Shown here: positions 25,841 to 34,662 of the stretch, piece after piece
How positions within the stretch are numbered: the stretch's first letter is position 1
Layout: each line of letters begins with the position of its first letter
Translations under genes and position numbers: made by a program
Notes under the pieces: model-generated
The model's input: only the letters and a program-made list of their open reading frames with translations
The model's database searches: none
Told to the model about the DNA's origin: nothing
Source: an uncultured Roseateles sp.
GTDB taxonomy: Bacteria > Pseudomonadota > Gammaproteobacteria > Burkholderiales > Burkholderiaceae_C
Assembly (NCBI RefSeq): GCF_945956965.1
Contig: NZ_CAMFJS010000003.1
Coordinates: 124,001 to 188,000 of the forward strand
Direction of reading: 5' to 3'
DNA length: 64,000 bases

Positions 25841-25955
25841 CCGCATCCTTGAAGTAGCCGCCTCGATCATTGCGTCGGGCTTGGCGCTTAGGCGGGACTG
25901 TAGACAGCGAGTGGAAGAGCGCTTGCCAGTGTCTTTCCCAGCATCTCCACAATAT

Positions 25956-25973
25956 TGAGGATGCGCATCCTCA
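25956..25973. promoter_or_regulatory. 18-base perfect palindrome upstream of the CHASE2-like operon
   Basis: TGAGGATGC at 25956-25964 is followed with no spacer by its exact reverse complement GCATCCTCA at 25965-25973. It lies 116 bases before the likely start of the CHASE2-like gene, a normal place for an operator. A dimeric regulator is expected, but none is identified. Confidence 0.5.
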
Positions 25974-26399
25974 GGCCGAACGGCGCGGCATCTCTGGCCA
26001 GCAAAAAGAAGTTCCAGCCTCAGGCCAGCCAAGCAGCAAGTGCGGCCAGGCTTAGCCCAACCGTATGCGCCGCGCGCTTCCGTCAGTCATATTGGCGGTT
26101 GTGGTGATGCCGGTACGGGGCGTCTGGCAAGGTCAGCCGCTGCGGCGTCCTGCGCCTCGGTGAAAGTGGCCGCCTTTGCATAGGGCCAACACCGGGGCGT
26201 GAACAGGACGGGCATGAACTCGGCTGTGGGCAATGAGGCCGGCAAGCAAACGCTCAGGGCGAGGTTCGAGAGCGAGCCCAAGCTCAAGCGCGCGGCTGCG
26301 TCTGCACCCAGCAAGCACAAGAGCATGGCCAGCTTGCGCCCAAGGCTGCCAACAGCCGCTCCGCATCCGCCTGTGGGCAGCCGCGAAGGCCTGGGCGGC
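25974..26399. other. Gene-free stretch between CHASE2-like and DUF5666 operons
   Basis: About 425 bases with no convincing gene. Open frames on both strands overlap the end of the DUF5666 gene or have no ribosome binding site. No hairpin terminator for the DUF5666 gene is evident close to its stop. It probably holds the promoter of the CHASE2-like operon together with the palindrome at 25956-25973, or a decayed gene. Confidence 0.5.
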
Positions 26400-27599
26400 T
26401 TACTTCTCCACGCGCAGCCGGCTGGCTTCCAGCAAGGTTTGGCCGGGCACCCAGCGGGCCAGGCCGGCCAGCTTGCGGCCCAGGCGCAAGTCCTTGGCCG
26501 AGCTGCTCTCAAAGCGTGTGGCCGCGGACCAGTGCAGCAGCACGCCACCGACGCTGAGGGTCTGCCGCACAAGGTCTAACGCGTCGATGCGGCCATTGAT
26601 CTCCACCGGCTCGGCCGCTTGCGCCACCACCTCGCGCGCCACCAGCACGCCGCCGCTCATGCGGCCCGAGACCTCGACTTCGGAACCCGCCATCAGATCG
26701 GCCAGGCCTTCAATCACCGCCTGCGAGGCATCGACCGGCACGCCATCCAGCGCAAAGCGCTGCGCGCTGCTGAATTGCGTGACTCGCCCTTCCAGCTCAA
26801 TCTGCGCGCCCTCGGGCGGGCGAACCGCGTCCTCCCGCAGCGCGAGCAAGGCAGGGTGACCATCAGCGTCCACTGCGCCCAGCACCAGGCGCACGACGGC
26901 GCCGGGCTCAAGCCCCACAGGCAGCAAGGCCGGGTCAGCCGCGCGCGCCTGCAAGCTCCCCACCTGCACCAGCCCGGTGGCCCGGTCGATGCCGGTGAGC
27001 AGGCCGCGCAACATATCGCTATCGCCCGGCAAGGCCAGGGCCACACGGCTGGCCACCACCTGAGCACGTGCCAGGTCGAGCTGGCCCCAAATCCGCAAGC
27101 TGCGGCCGGTGCCGCCAGCACCAATGCCGTTGATGCCCCACGCCGAGGCCGGCACTTTGACCCGTTGGCCCAGGATGATGGCCGTCTGCGCGTCCAGCCA
27201 GGTCGGCATGCCGCGCAGCTGGGTGTCCACCACCAGGGACTGCACCAGGGCCAGATTGCGCCCGGCCACCGTCATGATCTGCCCAGCCTGCACCCGGGCT
27301 GTCATGCCCGGCTCGATCTCGTTGACGCGCAGGCGCTGACCGTCCCCATCGCTCAGCTGGGCACCGGCAGTGACCAGCTGCACGCCGCCGACGCTGATCG
27401 GCGCCACGGCCGTCACCGCCGCGCTCAAAAAGCTGCGTTTCACGATGCCGGTGCCGCCAGCGCCTATGCCTAAGGGGTGGCTGGTCGCTGCTTCGGCGAC
27501 GGGCTCAGTCCCACCGCCGCAGGCCGACAAGGCCGCGCCGCCCGCCAATGCCAGCAATAGCTGGCGCCGGGATGGATTCAGTTCAGGGCTTGGCTTCAT
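26400..27599 (-). CDS. DUF5666-domain lipoprotein
   Basis: This 399-residue protein carries a lipoprotein signal (LLLALAGGAALSACGGG, with the modified Cys at the lipobox) preceded by a paired arginine. The mature part has repeated DUF5666-type beta-barrel units, seen in phrases such as IEPGMTARVQ, AQIELEGRVTQFSSAQRFAL, SEVEVSGRMSGGVLVAREV and INGRIDALDLVRQTLSVGG. The domain has an OB-like fold; its biochemical function is not known. It overlaps the end of the upstream DUF6502 gene by 17 bases. This DUF6502-DUF5666 pairing is common in related bacteria, so the two likely act together. The ATG at 27599 is chosen for the lipoprotein signal; a frame upstream is not real. Confidence 0.85.
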   Translation of the reverse strand: MKPSPELNPSRRQLLLALAGGAALSACGGGTEPVAEAATSHPLGIGAGGTGIVKRSFLSAAVTAVAPISVGGVQLVTAGAQLSDGDGQRLRVNEIEPGMTARVQAGQIMTVAGRNLALVQSLVVDTQLRGMPTWLDAQTAIILGQRVKVPASAWGINGIGAGGTGRSLRIWGQLDLARAQVVASRVALALPGDSDMLRGLLTGIDRATGLVQVGSLQARAADPALLPVGLEPGAVVRLVLGAVDADGHPALLALREDAVRPPEGAQIELEGRVTQFSSAQRFALDGVPVDASQAVIEGLADLMAGSEVEVSGRMSGGVLVAREVVAQAAEPVEINGRIDALDLVRQTLSVGGVLLHWSAATRFESSSAKDLRLGRKLAGLARWVPGQTLLEASRLRVEK

Positions 27600-28407
27600 G
27601 ATCGTCCTCGGGTTCACTGAAACTAAAAAGACCCAGGCGGGCGCGATAGTTGCCGCTGCGGCCAGCGGCTTGATCCTCGGCCACGCGCCGCTCCAACTCG
27701 GGCACGACCTCGGCCAAGACGCGCTGCCACTGCTGCGCGGCGATTTCGCGGATTGCCGTCGCCGTGGGCTCGCTGAGTTCATCGGCAAAGATGGCTTGTT
27801 CGAAATGCCGCCGGTCGCGGTGAATGACATTGGCGCTGGCCGCGGCAAGGTGGTCGCCGACATTGGCGCCGAGGAAGCCGAACATCTGCGCGTCGTCCTT
27901 CTCGGGCACAAAGCGGTCGGGCTCCAGCATCACGGTCTGGCCGTCTTCGCTCAGGCTCGCCAGGCCCAGGCGCAGCATCTCGTCGAGCAGGCTGCGCGGG
28001 TGCACATGGCGGGTGATGGATTGGGCCAAGGACTCAAAGCTGGGTGACTTACCGGTGCGCGGCAAGGCACGCGGCTGGCCGCTGTCATCGCGCAGCCTCT
28101 TGGCCGTACTCCAGCGCAGATAAAGCTGATTGACGGCCGTGGGCTTGGCTGCCGCGTTCCGCTCGGGTGCGGCGCTCAGCCGGGCCACCTCGCGCCGGCT
28201 CAGGCCAGTGGCAGTGGCGACCTGGCTCACGTCGCGAGCCCCCGCACCGCCGGCGGCGCGCTTGGCTTCGCGGGCGGCGTCCACAAACGCTTGTTTGAGC
28301 GCCTCTTCGGCCTGGTCATAGGGCAAGCCCTGCGCCACGCAAAGCCGCGTGAGCGGCAGCAGCACAGCCTCCAGAGCCCGCAGTAACAACTCATTGCGTT
28401 TTTCCAT
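27583..28407 (-). CDS. DUF6502-family protein with possible helix-turn-helix
   Basis: This 274-residue protein matches my memory of the DUF6502 family: an N-terminal MEKRNELLLRALEAVLLPLT, the phrase LPYDQAEEALKQAFVDAAR, and a C-terminal RARLGLFSFSEPED. The segment DVSQVATATGLSRREVARL reads like a DNA-binding helix-turn-helix, which would make it a candidate regulator. It is cytoplasmic by the lack of signal or membrane segments. The ATG at 28407 gives the conserved N-terminus; no ribosome binding site is seen before it, and a start at 28464 is also in frame. It is divergent from iorA, and the palindrome at 28438-28458 lies between the starts, so it may bind there. That is an inference. Confidence 0.75.
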   Translation of the reverse strand: MEKRNELLLRALEAVLLPLTRLCVAQGLPYDQAEEALKQAFVDAAREAKRAAGGAGARDVSQVATATGLSRREVARLSAAPERNAAAKPTAVNQLYLRWSTAKRLRDDSGQPRALPRTGKSPSFESLAQSITRHVHPRSLLDEMLRLGLASLSEDGQTVMLEPDRFVPEKDDAQMFGFLGANVGDHLAAASANVIHRDRRHFEQAIFADELSEPTATAIREIAAQQWQRVLAEVVPELERRVAEDQAAGRSGNYRARLGLFSFSEPEDDHEAKP

Positions 28408-28437
28408 TTGACAGAAGAATTCTACGCGCGCAAAGTC

Positions 28438-28458
28438 AAATGCGCAATTTGCGCATTT
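28438..28458. promoter_or_regulatory. Long palindrome between DUF6502 and iorA
   Basis: AAATGCGCAA at 28438-28447 and its exact reverse complement at 28449-28458 flank one central T, giving a 21-base odd palindrome. It sits 30 bases before each gene start in an 80-base divergent region. Its length and central position fit an operator controlling both transcripts. Confidence 0.7.
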
Positions 28459-28487
28459 CTCCAAATGCTCAGCCCAAGGAGCCTCTC

Positions 28488-28928
28488 ATGCCCAGCTACA
28501 CGCTCAACGTCAATGGCAAAGATCGCCCGGTCACCGTCAGCTCGGCAGAGATGCCGCTGCTATGGGTCTTGCGCGATGTGCTCAATCTCACCGGCACCAA
28601 ATACGGCTGCGGCATCGAGGTCTGCGGCGCCTGCACCGTGATGGTCAACGGCGAGCCGCAGAAGTCCTGCGATATGGACGTCTCCTCGGCCGTGGGCAAG
28701 CGCATCGTCACGATTGAAGGCCTCTCAACCGACCGCAGCCATCCCGCGCAAAAGGCCTGGATCGCCCACCAAGTGCCGCAATGCGGCTACTGCCAGTCGG
28801 GCATGTTGATGGCCACCGCCTGCGCCATGCAGGCCGGGCATCGCGGCGCCTCGATCGCCTCGGAACTCAGCAATGTCTGCGTCTGCGGCACCTACCAGCG
28901 CATCAAGAGCGCTGTGAGCACGCTTTGA
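28488..28928 (+). CDS. iorA: Isoquinoline 1-oxidoreductase-type small subunit, two 2Fe-2S clusters
   Basis: This 146-residue protein is the small iron-sulfur subunit of a molybdenum hydroxylase. The first cluster uses the Cys of YGCGIEVCGAC and the later Cys in PQKSC; the second uses CGYCQSG and VCVCGTYQ. Electrons from substrate oxidation at the large subunit pass through these clusters. The ATG at 28488 is preferred because AAGGAG lies at 28476-28481 and the N-terminus (MPSYTLNVNGKDR) matches the family. The gene is followed after 16 bases by the large-subunit gene. The palindrome at 28438-28458 is just upstream and may control it. The natural substrate is unknown; quinoline-type heterocycles and aldehydes are the known substrates of this family. 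Confidence 0.92.
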   Translation: MPSYTLNVNGKDRPVTVSSAEMPLLWVLRDVLNLTGTKYGCGIEVCGACTVMVNGEPQKSCDMDVSSAVGKRIVTIEGLSTDRSHPAQKAWIAHQVPQCGYCQSGMLMATACAMQAGHRGASIASELSNVCVCGTYQRIKSAVSTL

Positions 28929-28944
28929 AGAGGAGGCAGGCATC

Positions 28945-31197
28945 ATGAGCACTTCCACCCCCCTTCCGCGCCGCGAGTTCCTCGCCTCCACCGTCGCCAG
29001 CACGGTGGCCTTCACCTTGGGCTTCCAGCTCGATGGCCGTGAGGCCCAGGCCGCCACGCCAGGCACCCCTAACGCGACCCAGGTCAACACCTGGCTGAGC
29101 ATTGGCGCCGATGACAGCATCACCCTCACCGTCGGTGCTTCCGACATGGGCCAGGGCTCGGTACAAGGCCTGGCGCAGATCCTGGCCGAGGACCTGATGG
29201 TCAACCCGTCCCGCGTGCACATCGCCCAAGGCGGGCCCACCCTGCTCAGCCCCGCGCCCGTGGGCAGCGCCATCAACACGGTGGGCTCCAGCGTCACCCG
29301 CAACAACTTCTGGCGCCTGCGTGACGCCGGCGCCATCGCCCGCGAGACCCTGGTGCAAGCGGCCATGAACAAGCACGGCGACGCCTCCCGCAGCAGCTAC
29401 ACCGTGCTGGACGGCGTGGTCAGCCACAGCAGCGGTACGCGCTACAGCTACGGCCAGCTGGCCCCGGCCGCCGCCTTGCTGACGCCACCCGCCAGCGCGC
29501 CCCTGGTGCCCGGCGCCCAACTGCGCTGGATCGGGCAGGCGCTGGAGCGGCAAGACATCCCCAGCAAAGTGGACGGCAGCGCCCGCTATGGGCTGGACGT
29601 GCGCCTGCCCGGCCAGGTCTTCGCGGTCGTCAAGCATTGCCCCACCTTTGGCGGCAAGCTGGTGGCAACGCCGGCCAAGCCGGGCGCGGCGATCGCCCTG
29701 GTGCCGCTTTCGGTCACGCCCGGCACCGCCCGGGGCGCCGATGTGGCGGGCAATATCAACGCCGTGGCGGTGGTGGCCAGCACCAGCTGGGACGCGATGC
29801 GCCTGGCGCGCGGCCTGAGCGTCAAATGGCTGCTGCCCGCCAACGCAGCGGCGCTCAATAGCGCTCAAATCCTGGCCGAGGCCAAAGCCTTGCTCAAAAC
29901 GGCCCCGCCCTATGTGGCCGGCGGCGCCAACCCGCCGGGCACCTGCTACACGGTGGAGGCCAGCGCCAGCAACCCGGATGCTGCCCTCGCCCGCAACGAC
30001 GTCAAGCGCCTGGACGCCACCTACTCCCTGCCCTATGTGGCCCATGCCTGCATGGAGGTGCTGAACTGCACGGTGGACTATGTGGCGGGGCAGCGCTGCG
30101 ACGTCTATGCCCCCACCCAGTCCGCCCGCAATGCGCTAGCCATCACCATGCAGCTCACCGGCCTGCCTGAGAGCGCGGTGCACATCCACACCACCTTGCT
30201 CGGCGGCGGGCTAGGCCGAAAGGCCGAGGTGGACTTCATCGCCCAGGCGGTGCAGCTGGGCATGGCCTTGGGCCGGCCGGTGCAGCTGGTCTACCCGCGC
30301 GAGGAAGACTTCACCCACGACCAATACCGCCCCATGGCCGCCGTGCAGGTGCGTGCCGCGCTTGACCCCGGGCAGGCGGTCGCGGGCTGGATCTATCGCA
30401 ATGTCTCGCCCTCCATCCTCGGCCAGCGCGGCAGTGTCTTGGGCCCCAAGGGCGACAGCCAGGGCTATGAAGCCTCGCAGGCCTTGCCCTACGCATTTGG
30501 CGCGCGGCGGGTTGAGTGGGTCAGTCACCCCTCGCCCATTCCGGTCGGCTTCTGGCGTTCGGTGGGTGCATCGATCAACACCTTCGCGGTGGAGTCGGCC
30601 ATCAATGAGCTGGCGCAAATGGCGGGCCAGGACGCACTGCAATTCCGCCGCGCCCGCCTGACCGACCCGCGCTGGATCGCAGTGCTGGATGCCGTGGCCG
30701 GCGCCAGCGGCTGGAGCAGCCCGCCACGCGCCGGCAGCGCGCGCGGTGTGGCCATCGGCAGCGCCTTCAACACCATCGTGGCCATGGTGGTTGAAATCAG
30801 CGGCAGCAGCCTGAGTAACTTCAAGCTGAGTCGGGTCTGGCTGGCGTGTGACAGCTACCTCACCGTCAATCCGCGCAATGTGGAGGCACAGCTGATCGGC
30901 GGCGTGGTGCACGCCATCAATGCCACGCTCTACGGCCAACAGACCTTTGTGAACGGCGCGGCGCAGCGCAAGAACTTCAACACCAACCCGATGATCCGGC
31001 TGCAGCAGATGCCCACCGTCTCGGTCACCTTGATTCCGAGCCCGGCGGAGCTGGACCGGACCCAGGCCATCGGCGGCGTGGGCGAATTGGGCGTGCCCAG
31101 CTTCGCACCCGCGCTGGCCGGCGCGCTGCTCAAACTCACCGGTCAGGCGGTACGCAGCCTGCCTTTATTGCCGTCGGCAACGATGGGGGAAGGCTGA
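28945..31197 (+). CDS. iorB: Isoquinoline 1-oxidoreductase-type molybdopterin large subunit
   Basis: This 750-residue subunit carries a Tat-type signal (PRREFLASTVASTVAFTLG), so the folded heterodimer is likely exported to the periplasm. It has the aldehyde oxidase/xanthine dehydrogenase molybdopterin fold, with DMGQGSVQGLAQILAEDL, GGGLGRKAEVDFIAQAVQL and the catalytic Glu in GGVGELGVPSF. GAGG AGG lies before the start, in a purine-rich ribosome site. It pairs with the iorA gene 16 bases upstream. Many related operons also have a cytochrome c and an XdhC-type maturation gene; neither is in this window, so electrons may go to a separate carrier. The substrate cannot be assigned. Confidence 0.92.
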   Translation: MSTSTPLPRREFLASTVASTVAFTLGFQLDGREAQAATPGTPNATQVNTWLSIGADDSITLTVGASDMGQGSVQGLAQILAEDLMVNPSRVHIAQGGPTLLSPAPVGSAINTVGSSVTRNNFWRLRDAGAIARETLVQAAMNKHGDASRSSYTVLDGVVSHSSGTRYSYGQLAPAAALLTPPASAPLVPGAQLRWIGQALERQDIPSKVDGSARYGLDVRLPGQVFAVVKHCPTFGGKLVATPAKPGAAIALVPLSVTPGTARGADVAGNINAVAVVASTSWDAMRLARGLSVKWLLPANAAALNSAQILAEAKALLKTAPPYVAGGANPPGTCYTVEASASNPDAALARNDVKRLDATYSLPYVAHACMEVLNCTVDYVAGQRCDVYAPTQSARNALAITMQLTGLPESAVHIHTTLLGGGLGRKAEVDFIAQAVQLGMALGRPVQLVYPREEDFTHDQYRPMAAVQVRAALDPGQAVAGWIYRNVSPSILGQRGSVLGPKGDSQGYEASQALPYAFGARRVEWVSHPSPIPVGFWRSVGASINTFAVESAINELAQMAGQDALQFRRARLTDPRWIAVLDAVAGASGWSSPPRAGSARGVAIGSAFNTIVAMVVEISGSSLSNFKLSRVWLACDSYLTVNPRNVEAQLIGGVVHAINATLYGQQTFVNGAAQRKNFNTNPMIRLQQMPTVSVTLIPSPAELDRTQAIGGVGELGVPSFAPALAGALLKLTGQAVRSLPLLPSATMGEG

Positions 31198-31279
31198 AGC
31201 AAGCGGAAAAAGCGACTTGCTGCGCCATCATTCCAAGGCCCCGCCCCGCCGCGGCGGGCGGCGGGTCAAGGCCGTTCAA

Positions 31280-32548
31280 TCAAGACTGCCGGATCACCCG
31301 CTGCGGGAAGGGGATCTCCACATTCAGCTCATTGAGCAGGCGCAGCAAAGCCATATTGACGTCTGAGCGCGGCCCGCCCTGGCCGTTATGGGGGTCGGCA
31401 ATCCAGAAGTAGAGGGTCAGCTCCAAGCCATCGGCGGCGAAATTGCTCAGCTGAACGCTGGGCTCTGGCGTTTTGAGTACCCGCTCCACGCTCAGCGCGG
31501 CGGCGACCATTTTGGGGAAGAGACTGTCGAGGTCCGTGCCATAAGCCACCGTCACCACCGTGTTGAGCAGCACCTGCGGGTCGGCCAGCGACATGTTCTC
31601 GACGCGCTGCGTGATCAGCATCTCATTGGGCAGAATCGCCTCGCGGCCGCTGAGCGCCCGAATGACGGTGTAGCGGGTGTTGATATCGCTGATGCGACCT
31701 TCAAAGTTGTCCACCTTGACCATATCGCCGATGCGCAGCGAGCGCTCCGCCAGGATCACAAAGCCCGACACATAGTTGGACGCCAGCTTCTGCAAGCCAA
31801 AGCCGATACCCACACCCAGCGCGCCGCCCAGCACGCCCAGCGCCGTGAGGTCGATGCCGGCCGAGGACAAGGCGATCAGCAAGCCGCCAAACAAGAAGAT
31901 CGCCCGCGTCGCATTGGCGGCGATCTTGCGCAAGGACAAATCCAGCGTGCCGCCGCGCAGCAAGCGGGCCTCGATCAGAGACGAAATCCACAGCGACACC
32001 ACCAAGACGATGATGGCCGAGAAGGCACCTTCGACCAGATTGCGCAGCGTCATCTGCGAGCCGCCCATCTTCCAGCTGATGTCCTCAAACTCCTTCAGCA
32101 CGAAAGGCAGGATGCCGGTGACCCACAGAATCGAGCCGCCCCAGGCCAGCCAGGAAACCGTGCGCTCCAGGGTCTTGAGCATCTTGGAGTCGGGGAAAGC
32201 CGCGCCCAGCACCCGCACGCTCAGGCGAATCAGCACCAGGGACACCAAGACCGGCACCGCCAACTTGAACACCGCCGGCGACACACCCACCAATGGCAGC
32301 GTGCGCTTGGCAATGATGGCCAGCACCAGGGCCAGCACCGGGAACAAGACGCCGTCTACCACATGGGTGCCGAACAGCACCGAGTTGGTCCGATGCGCCA
32401 CCCGGCGATTGATCAGATTCACCACCAGCCATGACACACCCAGACAGGCCAGAAAGACGCCGAAGCCCAGCAAGGCGGTCGGCGTCAGCAGAGATTGCAG
32501 CAGGCCCTGGATTTCGGCGAGGTCAAAAGTGCTGTTGGTCTGATTCAT
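31280..32548 (-). CDS. MscS-family mechanosensitive channel
   Basis: This 422-residue membrane protein protects the cell by opening when the membrane is stretched. Several hydrophobic segments occupy about residues 20-240. The pore helix and MscS core follow, with GIGFGLQKLASNYVSGFVIL, then the beta domain RIGDMVKVDNFEGRISDINT, with ILPNEMLITQRVENMS typical of MscS. The C-terminal cytoplasmic cage ends in PQRVIRQS. It is longer than E. coli MscS (286 residues), with extra N-terminal helices as in YnaI/YbiO-like members. It is convergent with iorB, and its 5-prime end faces a 149-base gap. Confidence 0.93.
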   Translation of the reverse strand: MNQTNSTFDLAEIQGLLQSLLTPTALLGFGVFLACLGVSWLVVNLINRRVAHRTNSVLFGTHVVDGVLFPVLALVLAIIAKRTLPLVGVSPAVFKLAVPVLVSLVLIRLSVRVLGAAFPDSKMLKTLERTVSWLAWGGSILWVTGILPFVLKEFEDISWKMGGSQMTLRNLVEGAFSAIIVLVVSLWISSLIEARLLRGGTLDLSLRKIAANATRAIFLFGGLLIALSSAGIDLTALGVLGGALGVGIGFGLQKLASNYVSGFVILAERSLRIGDMVKVDNFEGRISDINTRYTVIRALSGREAILPNEMLITQRVENMSLADPQVLLNTVVTVAYGTDLDSLFPKMVAAALSVERVLKTPEPSVQLSNFAADGLELTLYFWIADPHNGQGGPRSDVNMALLRLLNELNVEIPFPQRVIRQS

Positions 32549-32697
32549 GCGAATGAGTGGGGGCGGACAAGAGGAACGCCATTTTCACAGACTCGCCGAA
32601 CGGCCTGTGCGGCCCATGCACCCCGGGCGTCCTGGGCTTCCCGCGAGGTCAGCATCAGGCCTAGCTCACGCATGGCTCTGACCGAGCCCGGCGTCAC

Positions 32698-33633
32698 TCA
32701 AACGCCCGACATCGCGCGCAAATGCACGCCCACGCTGCGCGCCAAGGCGCCCAGGTGGTAGCCGCCCTCCAGGCAGGAAACGACGCGGCCCTGGGCATGG
32801 GCGCGGGCCACATCCATGATGCGCAGAGTCAGCCATTCGTAGTCGGCCTCGACCAGGCCGAGCTGGCCCAGATCATCATCACGGTGCGCATCAAAGCCGG
32901 CCGAGATGAAGATCATTTGCGGCTTGAAGCGCTCCAGCGCCGGCAACCACATGGCCTCGACCATCTCGCGGATTTCGCCGCCACGGGTATAGGCAGGCAC
33001 CGGCACATTGACCATGTTCTCGCCCTTGGGCACGGCGCCGCTATAGGGGTAGAGCGGGTCCTGGAAGATGCTGACCATCAGCACCCGGTCGTCGCCGGCA
33101 ATGATGTCCTCGGTGCCATTGCCGTGGTGCACATCAAAGTCCACGATGGCCACGCGCTTGAGGCCGCGCACATCCAGGGCATAGCGGGCGGCAATCGCCA
33201 CATTGTTGAAAAAGCAAAAGCCCATGGTCTGGTCGCGCGTGGCGTGGTGACCGGGCGGTCGCACCGCGCAAAAAGCGTTCTCATGCGTGCCGTCCAGCAC
33301 CAACCGGGTGGCTTGCACCGCCGCGCCGGCGGCGCGCAATGCGGCCGCCCAGGTGTGGGGGTTGGCCACCGTGTCGGGGTCCATGGCATGGTGGCTGCCG
33401 TTGGCGGCGCAGGCCTGCAACACCTCGGCCACCTCGCTGACATAACCGTGGGTGTGGGCGCGTTCCACATCGGCCATGCGCACTTCTTCGGCCTCCAGCC
33501 GCACCAAGGTCTCACCGATGCCGCTGGCAATCAGCCAGTCTTCAATGGCATCCAGCCGCTGCGGGCACTCGGGGTGGCCTGCGCCCATATCGTGGCGGCG
33601 GCAGTCGGGATGGCTCAGGTAGGCAGTGGACAT
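32698..33633 (-). CDS. HDAC-like deacetylase / acetylpolyamine-type amidohydrolase
   Basis: This 311-residue cytoplasmic enzyme belongs to the histone deacetylase/acetoin utilisation family. It has HPECPQR near the N-terminus, the RPPGHHA and FCFFNNVAIAARYAL motifs, and zinc ligands in DFDVHHGNGTED and SAGFDAHRDD. It would remove acyl groups from lysines or polyamines. Many bacterial members act on acetylated polyamines or small molecules, and the natural substrate is unknown. It is divergent from the MoxR operon, with 68 bases between starts. The length and all zinc-binding residues are normal. Confidence 0.92.
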   Translation of the reverse strand: MSTAYLSHPDCRRHDMGAGHPECPQRLDAIEDWLIASGIGETLVRLEAEEVRMADVERAHTHGYVSEVAEVLQACAANGSHHAMDPDTVANPHTWAAALRAAGAAVQATRLVLDGTHENAFCAVRPPGHHATRDQTMGFCFFNNVAIAARYALDVRGLKRVAIVDFDVHHGNGTEDIIAGDDRVLMVSIFQDPLYPYSGAVPKGENMVNVPVPAYTRGGEIREMVEAMWLPALERFKPQMIFISAGFDAHRDDDLGQLGLVEADYEWLTLRIMDVARAHAQGRVVSCLEGGYHLGALARSVGVHLRAMSGV

Positions 33634-33701
33634 GGGGCGGGGCAGTATTGAACTGTTTTTCCAAGGGATGGCCCGTCATGAAGTTTGCTATGGTGTGACG
33701 C

Positions 33702-34640
33702 ATGAGTTCCGCATCACGCCAACAAAGCACTGCACTTCTGACAGCCCTTCAGCAGCAGATTAGCACGATCATCAAGGGCAAACCGGCGCAGATCCGCGAC
33801 TGTGTGGCCTGCCTGATCGCCGGCGGCCATTTGCTCATCGAGGACTTGCCCGGCGTGGGGAAAACCACCCTGGCGCATGCCTTGTCGATTTCCATGGGCT
33901 TGAAGTTCTCGCGCCTTCAGTTCACCGCCGACCTGATGCCCTCAGACCTGCTGGGCGTGAGCATTTACGAGCGCGAGAAAGCAGCCTTCGAATTCCACCC
34001 CGGTCCGGTATTCGCCCAAGTCTTGCTGGCCGATGAGATCAACCGCGCCGGGCCGAAGTCGCAAAGCGCCTTGCTGGAGGCGATGGAGGAGCAGCAAGTC
34101 AGCGTGGACGGCGTCAGCCACCCCCTGCCCCAGCCTTTTTTCGTCATCGCCACCCAAAACCCCAGCGAGCAGCTCGGCACCTACCCCCTGCCCGAATCGC
34201 AGCTGGACCGCTTTTTGATGTGCATCTCGCTGGGCTACCCCGACCGCGCCGCCGAGCGCGAACTGCTCAGCGGCCAAGACAGCCGCGAGGCCATGCGCGT
34301 CCTGCAGCCGGTGATGTCGCCGGCCGCCGTGCTGCAGGCCCAAGCCGATGTACGAGAGATCCACGCCTCCGCCGCCCTGCTTGATTATTTGCAGGCCCTG
34401 CTGGCCGCAACCCGCTCGGGCCAGTGGTTTGCCGAAGGGCTGAGCCCGCGGGCCGGCCTGGGCGTGCTGCGCGCCGCCCGTGCCCGCGCCCTGCTGGACG
34501 GCCGCGACTTTGTGGCGCCCGAAGATGTGCAAGCCATCCTGCCGCAGACCATTGCCCACCGCCTGGTGCCCAAGGCGGGTGCAGGGCGCGGCGCGCGTGA
34601 GCAGGTGCGCGCGATGATCGAAGCCATCGCCCTGCCCTGA
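33702..34640 (+). CDS. MoxR-family AAA ATPase
   Basis: This 312-residue cytoplasmic ATPase is the first gene of a four-gene operon. It has the Walker A EDLPGVGKTTLA, Walker B QVLLADEINRA and sensor 1 FFVIATQNPSEQ. Its C-terminal helical lid ends with GREDFV-like DFVAPEDVQAILP. MoxR ATPases act as chaperones that remodel or insert complexes. In the MoxR-DUF58-TgpA arrangement it is thought to activate the membrane transglutaminase partner. No clear ribosome binding site precedes the ATG; the family N-terminus starts here. A DUF58 gene follows after 22 bases. Confidence 0.93.
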   Translation: MSSASRQQSTALLTALQQQISTIIKGKPAQIRDCVACLIAGGHLLIEDLPGVGKTTLAHALSISMGLKFSRLQFTADLMPSDLLGVSIYEREKAAFEFHPGPVFAQVLLADEINRAGPKSQSALLEAMEEQQVSVDGVSHPLPQPFFVIATQNPSEQLGTYPLPESQLDRFLMCISLGYPDRAAERELLSGQDSREAMRVLQPVMSPAAVLQAQADVREIHASAALLDYLQALLAATRSGQWFAEGLSPRAGLGVLRAARARALLDGRDFVAPEDVQAILPQTIAHRLVPKAGAGRGAREQVRAMIEAIALP

Positions 34641-34662
34641 ACCTTGGTCAGGCAGTAACGCC

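Noticed and set aside
26087-26572. Minus-strand open frame covering the gap before the DUF5666 gene
   Set aside because: It overlaps the end of the DUF5666 gene in another frame, has no ribosome binding site, and its composition is biased. I treat the region as gene-free.
31245-31258. GC-rich palindrome between iorB and the MscS gene as a terminator
   Set aside because: It is a short all-GC palindrome without loop or T tract. GC-rich DNA makes such matches by chance.
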